From UBA3537 sp965658025 (lineage in GTDB: Bacteria; Bacteroidota; Bacteroidia; Flavobacteriales; Flavobacteriaceae): DNA of 23,784 bases. Below, piece by piece: positions 8,213-15,519 of this stretch. Every line of letters starts with the position of its first letter. Within the stretch, counting starts at the first letter, position 1. The position numbers and the translations under genes are program-made. A model generated the notes under the pieces. It worked only from the letters and a program-made list of their open reading frames with translations. It was not told the DNA's origin and made no database searches. Location: assembly GCA_965658025.1 (NCBI GenBank), contig CBFHQL010000025.1, positions 1 to 23,784 of the forward strand. The letters are read 5' to 3'.

Positions 8213-10822
8213 TTAAAATTGTTGTCCAAGAATGAAATGTGTTTCCCACCCATTTTTACGGGTTTCTCCAGGAATGGGATCAAATCCATGACCAAAATCA
8301 ATACCCAAAAGCCCAAATGCAGGCATAAACAGACGAATACCGAGTCCAGCTGAACGTTTGATGTTGAATGGATTAAAGTCTTTAAAATCATTGTAGGAAG
8401 ATCCGCCTTCCAAAAAGGCCAATGCAAAAATCTTTGTTTGTCCTTTTAGTGTAATAGGGTGTCTAAGCTCTAGAGAAAATTTATTGTAAATACTTCCTCC
8501 ATCTTGGCTTGATAAAGTTTGATTGGCATAACCTCGAAGTGCGATTGCTTCACGGCCATCCAATCTATAGGTAACCATACCGTCTCCACCTAAAAAGAAG
8601 CGTTCAAAAGGGATGATACCTCGGTCATTATTGTATGCCCCCAAAAAGCCAAATTCAAATCGGGGTCTAAGCACTAATTTACCTTTAATCCTCGTGTACC
8701 AATCTCCTGTAAATTTAATTTTATAAAATTCTAACCACTTGAATCGTTCTTGATCAATTTCACTAATACGTTCACTTGCGGCATTTCGTTCAACAATATC
8801 ATCATCATCCGTAGAAGTGCTTAATTCACGGATGCGGTCCACTTTTTCTTGACGCTCATTTTTTAGAGCGGTATAGTCCACTCCATTTACAGCAGAGTAG
8901 GGGAATGTGACTTTTGCAGATAAACTAAAATTTGAACCGCCCTCTGGATAGATGGGGTCATTAAATGTATTATTTCTGCTTAGACCAATAGTATATGCTA
9001 AGTTATTTGCGCTCCCATCACCAAATGTAAATAGCCCCGTATTGTAGTTGTTGAGGTCATAATATTGGTAGCTTAAATTTTGAGAAAGCACAAAATAATC
9101 ATCTGGAACAGTAAGTTTTTTGGCAATTCCAAAACTCAGTCCTGTAATATTAAAACTTCTATCCTTGTCCGCTGATCTTGTAGCTCTATTGAAAAGATAT
9201 TGCTTGGTTTGTGAAATTGAGGTGGAAAATTGAACAGGTTTTTTACCTCCTAACCATGGTTCGGAAAATGAAAAACTATAAGTTTCAAAAAAGCGGCTTG
9301 CCTGTAACCTTAACGAAAGACTCTGCCCATCGCCCATAGGGACAGGGGTATACGCTTTTTTATTGAAAAGGTCTTTAACAGCAAAATTGTTGAACGACAA
9401 ACCAAGAGTACCTATAAATCCGCCACCACCATATCCGCCCTGAAGTTCAATTTGACTTGATCCTTTTTCAACAACACTATATTCTACGTCGAGTGTGCCG
9501 TCGTTAGGGTTTACGTTTTTAAGGTCTGGAGAAATCTCTTGTGCATCAAAAAAGCCCAATTGGCCAAGTTCACGAAGGGTTCTGACCACATTACTTTTGC
9601 TGTACAATTGACCTGGGCGTGTACGTAATTCACGGTATACGACGTGGTCGTTGGTTTTGTTGTTGCCTTTGACTGAAACATTTTTGAAATATGCAGGTTT
9701 GCCTTCTGTAACCCTAATTTCCATATCAATCACGTTGCCATCAGCACTAACTTCGACAGGTGTAATAGTTGAAAATAAATACCCATTGTTTTGGTATAAA
9801 TTTGTGAGGTCAAAAGCATCCGGATCTGTTTTATCTGCTATTCGTTTTTCGAGCTCTACACCATTGTAAGTGTCTCCTTTTTTGATTTTTAAGACTTGAT
9901 TCAGCTGTTCATCAGAATAGATGGTGTTCCCCAAAAAGTTGATATTGCCGTAGGTGTATTTTTCGCCTTCTTCTACATTGATGTTAAGCGTAACCGTTTT
10001 ATCGTTGTTAATGATTAATGAATCAGAGATAATACGCGCATCCCGAAACCCTTTTTCTTTAAGTTTGTCCACAACGCTGTTAAGGTCATCTTTGTAATCG
10101 GCTTCGATATATTTAGATCGCTTTAGTAACCGAACAGGATTTTTTTGTTTGGTATTTTTCATGGCTTTTCGCAGTTTTTTGCTGCTTATTTTTTCGTTGC
10201 CAGAAAAAACAATTTTTTTTATTTTTACCTTTTCGCCTTTATCAATACGAATGTGCATATTGACCCGCGTTTTTTCTACAGAGTCGACAACTTTGGTGGT
10301 ACTGACCAATGTTTTTGCATTCAAAAACCCTTCTTTACGGTATTTATTTTCTAAGTAATATTTGGTCGTCGTAATTAAATTTTCGGTGACTTTGGTTCCT
10401 GGTGTGAGTTTGTTTTCATCAATAATTCCTTCAATTTTTCCTTTTTTGACTCCAGTAATTTTAACTTCTTTGAGTTCAGGTAAATCATCCAGCTGAATTT
10501 CTAAATAAATTTGATCACCTTCAATTTTTGAGATGTATACATCAATGTTTGAAAACAAATTTGAGTCCCATAATTTCTTGATACCGTCACTAATTTTTGT
10601 TCCACCTGGTATGGTGACGGTCTCACCTTTTACTAGTCCAGAGTAAGTTACAATGGTTTCTGCGCCATACACCGTCTCGCCTTTGACACTGATGTCAGCG
10701 ATTGTATAATCCTTTCTTTTAGATGTGTCCAATGCTTGTCCATGTGCGGTATTGCTCATGAACATCATTATGCAAGCAATTATATAAAGAAATCTGTAGG
10801 TGCGTTTAGTTAAGCTGTTCAC
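8213..10822 (-). CDS. bamA: outer membrane protein assembly factor BamA
   Basis: BamA is the core Omp85 protein that inserts beta barrels into the outer membrane. From the GTG at 10822 the product has 869 residues: signal peptide (1-29, h-region FLYIIACIMMF, ending TAHGQ), about five POTRA domains (roughly 38-450), and a 16-strand barrel (roughly 455-869) with ALRGY as the lid-loop R-G-F/Y motif and a terminal Phe (FILGQQF). An open frame continues upstream to 10936, but it only reads through uppS in another frame; the GTG gives a clean signal peptide and overlaps uppS by 17 bp. No strong Shine-Dalgarno is visible, as is common in this phylum. A charged insertion of ~50 residues (about 655-705, with STSTDDDD) lies between barrel strands. 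Translation is probably coupled to uppS. Confidence 0.95.
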   Translation of the reverse strand: MNSLTKRTYRFLYIIACIMMFMSNTAHGQALDTSKRKDYTIADISVKGETVYGAETIVTYSGLVKGETVTIPGGTKISDGIKKLWDSNLFSNIDVYISKIEGDQIYLEIQLDDLPELKEVKITGVKKGKIEGIIDENKLTPGTKVTENLITTTKYYLENKYRKEGFLNAKTLVSTTKVVDSVEKTRVNMHIRIDKGEKVKIKKIVFSGNEKISSKKLRKAMKNTKQKNPVRLLKRSKYIEADYKDDLNSVVDKLKEKGFRDARIISDSLIINNDKTVTLNINVEEGEKYTYGNINFLGNTIYSDEQLNQVLKIKKGDTYNGVELEKRIADKTDPDAFDLTNLYQNNGYLFSTITPVEVSADGNVIDMEIRVTEGKPAYFKNVSVKGNNKTNDHVVYRELRTRPGQLYSKSNVVRTLRELGQLGFFDAQEISPDLKNVNPNDGTLDVEYSVVEKGSSQIELQGGYGGGGFIGTLGLSFNNFAVKDLFNKKAYTPVPMGDGQSLSLRLQASRFFETYSFSFSEPWLGGKKPVQFSTSISQTKQYLFNRATRSADKDRSFNITGLSFGIAKKLTVPDDYFVLSQNLSYQYYDLNNYNTGLFTFGDGSANNLAYTIGLSRNNTFNDPIYPEGGSNFSLSAKVTFPYSAVNGVDYTALKNERQEKVDRIRELSTSTDDDDIVERNAASERISEIDQERFKWLEFYKIKFTGDWYTRIKGKLVLRPRFEFGFLGAYNNDRGIIPFERFFLGGDGMVTYRLDGREAIALRGYANQTLSSQDGGSIYNKFSLELRHPITLKGQTKIFALAFLEGGSSYNDFKDFNPFNIKRSAGLGIRLFMPAFGLLGIDFGHGFDPIPGETRKNGWETHFILGQQF

Positions 10823-11546
10823 TTGTTTTTCCAAATCTTCGTTCTCTTTTTTGGTAACTGGCAATGGCTTTGTGCAGATCTTCTTCACTAAAGTCTGGCC
10901 AAAATATATCCGTAAAATATAGTTCGGCATAAGCAATTTGCCACAAAAGGAAATTACTTAGGCGTTGTTCACCACTGGTTCTTATGAGTAAATCAACGTC
11001 TGGTAAATTTCGGGTGTAAAGATGCTGATTTATTACCGATTCATCAATTTTTTCAGTAGAAATTATATTATTTTTAATTTTTTCTCCAATTTTTTTTACC
11101 ACATGCGTCAATTCATCTCTAGAACCATAGCTCAATGCAAGGTTTAATGTCATTTTGGAATTTGATTTTGTGGCTTCAATGACATGCAATAGCTCATCGT
11201 GAACTTTTTTGGGAAGGGTGTTGATGTTCCCAATAGCATTTAATCTGATGTTGTTTTTTTGGAGCGTGTTCATTTCCTTTTTTAACGAAGAAATCAACAG
11301 ACGCATAAGGGTCTTTACTTCTAGTTTTGGGCGTTTCCAGTTTTCGGTTGAAAAAGCATATAGTGTAAGGTGTTCCACGCCCAATTTTGCACAATTTTCT
11401 ACGGTTGTTCGCACTGCTTTTGTTCCATTTTCGTGTCCAAAAGCACGAATTTGACCTCTAGATTTTGCCCAACGGCCATTACCATCCATTATGATAGCAA
11501 TATGCTTCGGCAAGGGGCGGTTTTGTATGTCAATATCTTGATTCAT
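10806..11546 (-). CDS. uppS: isoprenyl transferase (undecaprenyl diphosphate synthase)
   Basis: The 246-residue cytoplasmic, membrane-associated enzyme adds isopentenyl units in cis to make undecaprenyl diphosphate, the lipid carrier for peptidoglycan and surface glycans. The family motifs are present: HIAIIMDGNGRWAK (catalytic Asp21), LTLYAFSTENWKRP (about 60-73), LALSYGSRDEL, and DLLIRTSGEQRLSNFLLWQ with Arg189, Ser191, Gly192 and Arg195, followed by AYAELYF with Glu208. The ATG (11546) directly touches the TAG stop of the upstream DUF6089 gene (TAGATG), and its end overlaps the bamA start, so the three genes are very likely translated together. Confidence 0.96.
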   Translation of the reverse strand: MNQDIDIQNRPLPKHIAIIMDGNGRWAKSRGQIRAFGHENGTKAVRTTVENCAKLGVEHLTLYAFSTENWKRPKLEVKTLMRLLISSLKKEMNTLQKNNIRLNAIGNINTLPKKVHDELLHVIEATKSNSKMTLNLALSYGSRDELTHVVKKIGEKIKNNIISTEKIDESVINQHLYTRNLPDVDLLIRTSGEQRLSNFLLWQIAYAELYFTDIFWPDFSEEDLHKAIASYQKRERRFGKTSEQLN

Positions 11547-12233
11547 CTAAAAATCACAAAAGCAGGGGTTTTTACCAAATGTGTAAGTTAATGTAAATCC
11601 GCTAAACACATACCAATCTGTATTATTAAAATTTCCAAAGCGCAATCTTTTTAGTTCTTTCGTGTCTGGAACGCTGCCGTCCAATTCATCAGAAAAAGTA
11701 TAACGGGCTGCAATTTCTATTCCAAAGATTATATGCTCTGTAAGTGTTGCTTTGAGCCCTAAAGCAATTGGGATACCATATGCGTTACTTCTTGTTTTTT
11801 CCGATACGAGTTTGTTTCCGCTATAATAAAAGTTAGGATGGTTGAGCATACTCATACCGGTATATATATATGGGCTAAAATTGAAACTTCTTCTGTGTAA
11901 GTCAAAATCTAAAAATGTAAACTCCATTCCTGCAGAAACTTCCAATGATTGCGCATTGAAATTATAGCCACGAGCTTTTCGTTTAGGATCACTCGAGCCA
12001 TGATCGTTGCCAAATAGTGTAGTGTAAACTACACTAGCCCTGTATGAATGTCTTGGGCTTCTGTTCCACCGTACAATTCCGCCAAAGGCAACTTTTTTTG
12101 GGGCAACAAATGTCGTTGAACCTACATCGCCAATGACGTTTGATCCGCCACCAAAAACACCAACTTCATAAATCTGAGCATAGCCCAAATTTAAGCTTAG
12201 TATAAAAATTAGTGCGCAATAAACTGTTTTCAT
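11547..12233 (-). CDS. DUF6089 family protein, PorG-like T9SS outer membrane component
   Basis: The 228-residue product has a signal peptide (1-20, LNLGYAQ) and then YEVGVFGGGSNVIGDVG, FGGIVRWNRSPRHSYRASV and FSPYIYTGMSMLNHPNFYY, the pattern of DUF6089 proteins. These are small predicted outer membrane beta barrels, and Porphyromonas gingivalis PorG (PG0189), a T9SS component, belongs here. The match is strengthened by order: to my knowledge P. gingivalis also has this gene just before uppS, bamA and two ompH genes. It ends FGKNPCFCDF with a Cys pair near the C-terminus. A strong promoter (12251-12280) lies just upstream, so it is the first gene of the porG-uppS-bamA-skp-skp unit. The PorG assignment is inferred from family and context. 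Confidence 0.85.
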   Translation of the reverse strand: MKTVYCALIFILSLNLGYAQIYEVGVFGGGSNVIGDVGSTTFVAPKKVAFGGIVRWNRSPRHSYRASVVYTTLFGNDHGSSDPKRKARGYNFNAQSLEVSAGMEFTFLDFDLHRRSFNFSPYIYTGMSMLNHPNFYYSGNKLVSEKTRSNAYGIPIALGLKATLTEHIIFGIEIAARYTFSDELDGSVPDTKELKRLRFGNFNNTDWYVFSGFTLTYTFGKNPCFCDF

Positions 12234-12250
12234 GGATTGTCAAATGAGTG

Positions 12251-12280
12251 CAAATATAACAAAATTGAAATCGCTTCAAA
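12251..12280 (-). promoter_or_regulatory. Bacteroidota-type promoter for the porG-uppS-bamA-skp operon
   Basis: On the minus strand TTTG (12280-12277) is followed after 18 bp by TATATTTG (12258-12251), a full match to TTTG-N17-23-TAnnTTTG. The -7 box ends 17 bp before the ATG at 12233, so the untranslated leader would be only about 10 nt. Confidence 0.7.
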
Positions 12281-12328
12281 ATGGCTACATTCTGATTAGG
12301 TTAAACTAAAAAAAAACGAGAATATTGT

Positions 12329-13210
12329 TTAGTTTCTTTGGTCGGCACCCCAAAGGAGTTTTTTACGTAGGGTTTCAATGAACGTTCCGTCTTGAAGTTC
12401 AATCATTCTTATGGCATAAGGAGCCTTTTTGATGGTAATTCCAATAGTACTTTTTAAAGAATTAATCCTAGAATCTAAAGACACTAAGTATTCGTTTTCA
12501 CGACCGCTAACCTTGAGTCGAATTTCGCGTTGAGCAGAAATCACAAGTGGGCGTGCATTTAGGTTGTGTGGAGCAATAGGGGTAAGCACCAAGCTTTCGG
12601 ATTCTGGCATAATGACTGGACCGCCACAACTCAGAGAATATCCTGTAGATCCTGTAGGCGTCGAAATAATAAGCCCGTCTGCCCAATAAGAAGTCAAATA
12701 TTCATCATCCAACCAAGTTTCAATACTAATCATGGAGGTGGTATTTTTTCGGCTGACTGTAATTTCATTCAAAGCAAAATCTAAATCAAAATTAGCCTCT
12801 TCATGGTCTGTATGTACAGACAATACGCTGCGCTTGGAAATACGGTATTTCCCTTCAAAAATTTGATCTAAAGCACCAACAACATCATCTCTTTTTATGG
12901 TAGCCAAAAAACCAAGGCGGCCTGTATTGATACCCACAATAGGAATGTCTAAATCTTTGACATGTGTGATGGCTCTCAGTATAGTGCCGTCGCCACCAAC
13001 GCTTATGAGTAAATCGAAAGTTGAGTCTAAGGTTTTGAACGTCTCAAAGCCATAGCTGTCGATTTCTATTGTAGATTGTTCAAGAATTGATTGATAGAAA
13101 TTCTCTTCTACAAAAACAGTGGCAGACTTTTTACTCAAATGTTCGGAAAGCTGAACAATAGCCGACTGCGATCGGTCATTAAATTCTGGTCCGTAGATTG
13201 CTATTTTCAT
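12329..13210 (-). CDS. nadK: NAD kinase
   Basis: The 293-residue cytoplasmic enzyme phosphorylates NAD to NADP. Motifs: LLISVGGDGTILRA with the GGDG loop at 72-75 (catalytic Asp74), GINTGRLGFLATI (about 93-105), ALNEI with Asn148-Glu149, and STPTGSTGYSLSCGGPVI (about 183-200). Length is normal for the family. It begins 10 bp after the stop of the CBS-domain gene, so the two are probably one transcript. The next gene downstream (DUF6089) has its own promoter 95 bp away; a T9 run lies in that gap but without a GC-rich hairpin, so a terminator is not claimed. Confidence 0.96.
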   Translation of the reverse strand: MKIAIYGPEFNDRSQSAIVQLSEHLSKKSATVFVEENFYQSILEQSTIEIDSYGFETFKTLDSTFDLLISVGGDGTILRAITHVKDLDIPIVGINTGRLGFLATIKRDDVVGALDQIFEGKYRISKRSVLSVHTDHEEANFDLDFALNEITVSRKNTTSMISIETWLDDEYLTSYWADGLIISTPTGSTGYSLSCGGPVIMPESESLVLTPIAPHNLNARPLVISAQREIRLKVSGRENEYLVSLDSRINSLKSTIGITIKKAPYAIRMIELQDGTFIETLRKKLLWGADQRN

Positions 13211-13220
13211 AGGTGCAAAA

Positions 13221-13877
13221 TTACAAATTTAAATAACGATCTAAGTATGCTGACCGATCTTTAAGGGTTTTTAAGAATCCATCGTCCTCATGACCAGAAA
13301 TAATGGTGTATCCATACCTTCTAAAGGTTTCAAAAATAGCACTCAAACCTGAATTTTCAATTTTAATGGTGACTTGCGCCATATCATTTTTAATTCTTGA
13401 CACAAAGACACCAAGCATTTTTACGTTGTTGGATTCTACGATTTGACATATTTCACTTAAAGAATAGTCATTATATGCTTTTTCAACGATAAGAATTCCT
13501 CCAGCTTCTGAGAAAAAAGGGGTGTTTCGAAATAAAGAAATGATATCGATGAGTTGATAATACCCCAAATAATTGTTGTGTTCATCCAAAACAGGCATGA
13601 TATTGGAATCGTTGACGGCAATGGTATCCAAAACGTCTAACCATATTGATGATTGACGCACGAAAAAATGTTCTATGGCATAAAGTACATCGTTTACTTT
13701 TTCATTGCCATCGAAGCAATACACATCAGTTTCAGACAAGCACCCGATGTATTGGCCTTCTTTTTCAACAGGAACGTGCGAATAGGTCAGATGATTAAAC
13801 ACTTCTTGAAGTTCTTTTATCTTAGTGTTTACATCAAAAGGTCTAAGGTCATTTATAATGTATTGATCTAGTGGCAT
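13221..13877 (-). CDS. CBS domain pair plus ACT-like domain protein (AcuB-like)
   Basis: The 218-residue product has two CBS-like parts in its first ~130 residues (PFDVNTKIKELQEVFNHLTYSHVPV and WLDVLDTIAVNDSNIMPVLDEHNNYLGYYQ), which usually bind adenine nucleotides as a sensor. Residues ~145-218 (GILIVEKAYNDYSLSEICQIVESN, then a hydrophobic strand and FETFRRYGYTII) look like an ACT-type ligand-binding fold. The CBS-CBS-ACT order is the same as in AcuB. No signal peptide, so it is cytoplasmic. It stands 10 bp before nadK and 90 bp from the divergent pdxJ gene. A regulatory role tied to NAD(P) is possible but inferred only from position. Confidence 0.8.
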   Translation of the reverse strand: MPLDQYIINDLRPFDVNTKIKELQEVFNHLTYSHVPVEKEGQYIGCLSETDVYCFDGNEKVNDVLYAIEHFFVRQSSIWLDVLDTIAVNDSNIMPVLDEHNNYLGYYQLIDIISLFRNTPFFSEAGGILIVEKAYNDYSLSEICQIVESNNVKMLGVFVSRIKNDMAQVTIKIENSGLSAIFETFRRYGYTIISGHEDDGFLKTLKDRSAYLDRYLNL

Positions 13878-13940
13878 AATTTGTTTTGGTATCTATGCGC
13901 AAATTAATCAAAAATAATATACTTTAAGCGATGGACTTTG

Positions 13941-13948
13941 TATTTTTG
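13941..13948 (+). promoter_or_regulatory. probable -7 element of the pdxJ promoter
   Basis: TATTTTTG matches TAnnTTTG and lies 19 bp before the pdxJ ATG at 13968. No clear TTG was found at the usual distance upstream. Confidence 0.45.
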
Positions 13949-13967
13949 CAATGAAATAAATCTGGTT

Positions 13968-14681
13968 ATGGCAAAGTTAAGTGTAAACATCAACAAAATA
14001 GCAACGTTAAGAAATGCAAGAGGCGGTGATATGCCCAATGTCGTTCAATTTGCCAAAGATGCACAAGAATTTGGCGCACAAGGCATCACCATACACCCTC
14101 GTCCAGACGAACGCCACATTCGTTATCAAGATGCATACGATTTGAAACCTGAGGTACACACCGAATATAACATTGAGGGCAATCCTATCCCTAAATTTAT
14201 AGAACTGGTTACCCGCATCAAACCCACTCAAGTCACTCTTGTTCCAGATGCCGAAGACGCAATCACAAGTAATGCTGGTTGGGATTGTGTTAAGCACCAC
14301 GCTTTCTTGTCCGAAACCATCAACGAATTTAAACAACATGGCATTCGCACCTCTATTTTTTTAGACCCCAATCTTAATCAAGTTGAAGCGGCAAAAGCTA
14401 CAGGAACAGACCGAATCGAACTTTACACCGAAGGGTTTGCACATGAATATGCCCTTGGAAATGAGGAAGCCGTAAAACCGTATACCGATTGCGCAATTCT
14501 TGCACATGATTTGGGTATGGGTATAAATGCAGGTCATGATTTGTCGCTTGATAACATCAAATTTTTTAAGCAGAATGTCCCAAATTTACTCGAAGTATCT
14601 ATTGGACATGCATTGATTTCAGAGAGTTTATACTTGGGCATAGAAAATGTCATCAACATGTATTTAGCCCGATTGAAGTAA
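13968..14681 (+). CDS. pdxJ: pyridoxine 5'-phosphate synthase
   Basis: The 237-residue TIM-barrel enzyme makes pyridoxine 5'-phosphate from deoxyxylulose 5-phosphate and 1-amino-acetone 3-phosphate, the last step of the DXP-dependent vitamin B6 route. Motifs: LSVNINKIATLRNARGG at the N-terminus, GITIHPRPDERHI with His43, Arg45 and His50, TLVPDAEDAITSNAGWD, TDRIELYTEGFA, and GINAGHDLS near the C-terminal end. The start is taken at the ATG at 13968, because the frame's earlier TTG at 13938 lies on top of the -7 promoter box. The stop overlaps the next ATG (TAATG). It is divergent from the CBS/nadK genes. Confidence 0.96.
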   Translation: MAKLSVNINKIATLRNARGGDMPNVVQFAKDAQEFGAQGITIHPRPDERHIRYQDAYDLKPEVHTEYNIEGNPIPKFIELVTRIKPTQVTLVPDAEDAITSNAGWDCVKHHAFLSETINEFKQHGIRTSIFLDPNLNQVEAAKATGTDRIELYTEGFAHEYALGNEEAVKPYTDCAILAHDLGMGINAGHDLSLDNIKFFKQNVPNLLEVSIGHALISESLYLGIENVINMYLARLK

Positions 14682-15445
14682 TGAAGTTACACGCCAAAAT
14701 TATTGGAGAAGGCATACCTTTTATCATTTTGCACGGATTTCTGGGTATGGGGGACAACTGGAAAACCTTGGCCATGCGTTTTTCAAAATTGGGGTATCAA
14801 ATCCATCTTGTCGATCAAAGAAATCACGGTAGAAGTTTTCATAGCGAAGCGTTCGATTATGAACTTTTGGCCAATGATCTTAAAGTGTATTGTACACAAA
14901 ATTCAATTGAAAAATGTGTGCTTTTGGGGCATTCTATGGGCGGAAAAACAGCCATGCTTTTTGCAGCACTTTATCCAAATATAGTTCACAAACTTATTGT
15001 AGCTGATATTGCGCCACGCTTTTATCCAGTGCATCACGATGCTATTTTAGAGGGGCTTTCTTCATTAGATTTTTCATGCATAAAAACGCGAAAACAAGCC
15101 GATGAGAAATTATCGGAATACATTAGTGAACTCGGAATAAGACAATTTTTATTAAAAAATTTATATTGGAGTACACCAGGGCAATTGGCTTTACGCATTA
15201 ATTTGGAAGCGTTAAAAAATAATGTTTCAGAAGTTGGAGAAGCACTTCCATTGGATTTGAACGTTGAAGTTCCAACGCTTTTTGTTAAAGGCGATCGCTC
15301 TGAATATATTGGGCCCAATGATGAACAACAAATTTCTGCTCAATTTCCAAATGCTTCCATCCAAACTATTCCCAACGCAGGGCATTGGCTTCATGCAGAA
15401 AACCCTGAAGCATTTTTCACAGCAGTAGCCCACTTTTTAAGCTGA
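14681..15445 (+). CDS. alpha/beta fold hydrolase (YbfF-like esterase)
   Basis: The 254-residue cytoplasmic protein has the alpha/beta hydrolase pattern: ILHGFLGMGDNWKTL (oxyanion HG motif, 17-30), HLVDQRNHGRS (42-52), nucleophile elbow GHSMGG with Ser85, Asp204 in VKGDRSEYI, and His234 in NAGHWLHAENPEAF. Together these give a complete Ser-Asp-His triad. It most resembles short-chain acyl esterases of the YbfF group, but the substrate cannot be told from the sequence. The ATG shares one base with the pdxJ TAA, so it is translated from the same message. There is no signal peptide. Confidence 0.9.
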   Translation: MKLHAKIIGEGIPFIILHGFLGMGDNWKTLAMRFSKLGYQIHLVDQRNHGRSFHSEAFDYELLANDLKVYCTQNSIEKCVLLGHSMGGKTAMLFAALYPNIVHKLIVADIAPRFYPVHHDAILEGLSSLDFSCIKTRKQADEKLSEYISELGIRQFLLKNLYWSTPGQLALRINLEALKNNVSEVGEALPLDLNVEVPTLFVKGDRSEYIGPNDEQQISAQFPNASIQTIPNAGHWLHAENPEAFFTAVAHFLS

Positions 15446-15452
15446 TTTTCAA

Positions 15453-15490
15453 TCCATTAAAATATTTGTACTCCATTAAAATTGTTGTAC
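15453..15490 (+). repeat. tandem 19-bp direct repeat within the tig promoter
   Basis: TCCATTAAAATATTTGTAC (15453-15471) is followed at once by TCCATTAAAATTGTTGTAC (15472-15490), 17 of 19 bases equal. The first copy holds the TTTG of the promoter, and the end of the second copy supplies the first three bases (TAC) of the -7 box. Confidence 0.85.
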
Positions 15491-15495
15491 TTTTG
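15465..15495 (+). promoter_or_regulatory. Bacteroidota-type promoter of tig
   Basis: TTTG (15465-15468), a 19-bp spacer, then TACTTTTG (15488-15495), fitting TTTG-N17-23-TAnnTTTG. The start codon is 24 bp downstream of the box. The two elements sit in the two copies of a 19-bp tandem repeat. Confidence 0.7.
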
Positions 15496-15519
15496 CCACC
15501 CAATTTTTAATTCATTACA

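Noticed and set aside
8179..8427. 82-codon minus-strand frame at the bamA 3' end
   Set aside because: It overlaps bamA in another frame and has no recognisable features; bamA coding is certain there.
10823..10936. bamA starting at ATG 10936
   Set aside because: The added residues come from out-of-frame reading of uppS and would put 38 residues before the signal peptide.
12308..12336. T9 run and AAACTAAA/TTTAGTTT pairing after nadK as a terminator
   Set aside because: The pairing is all AT apart from one C-G pair, and the T run lies inside the loop and not after the stem.
13938..13967. Longer pdxJ starting at TTG 13938
   Set aside because: It would start upstream of and within the -7 promoter box; MAKLSVNINK is the usual PdxJ N-terminus.
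15291..15298. GCGATCGC palindrome, also at about 4354 and 5832
   Set aside because: Three scattered copies inside coding genes in 24 kb, without context; treated as chance.
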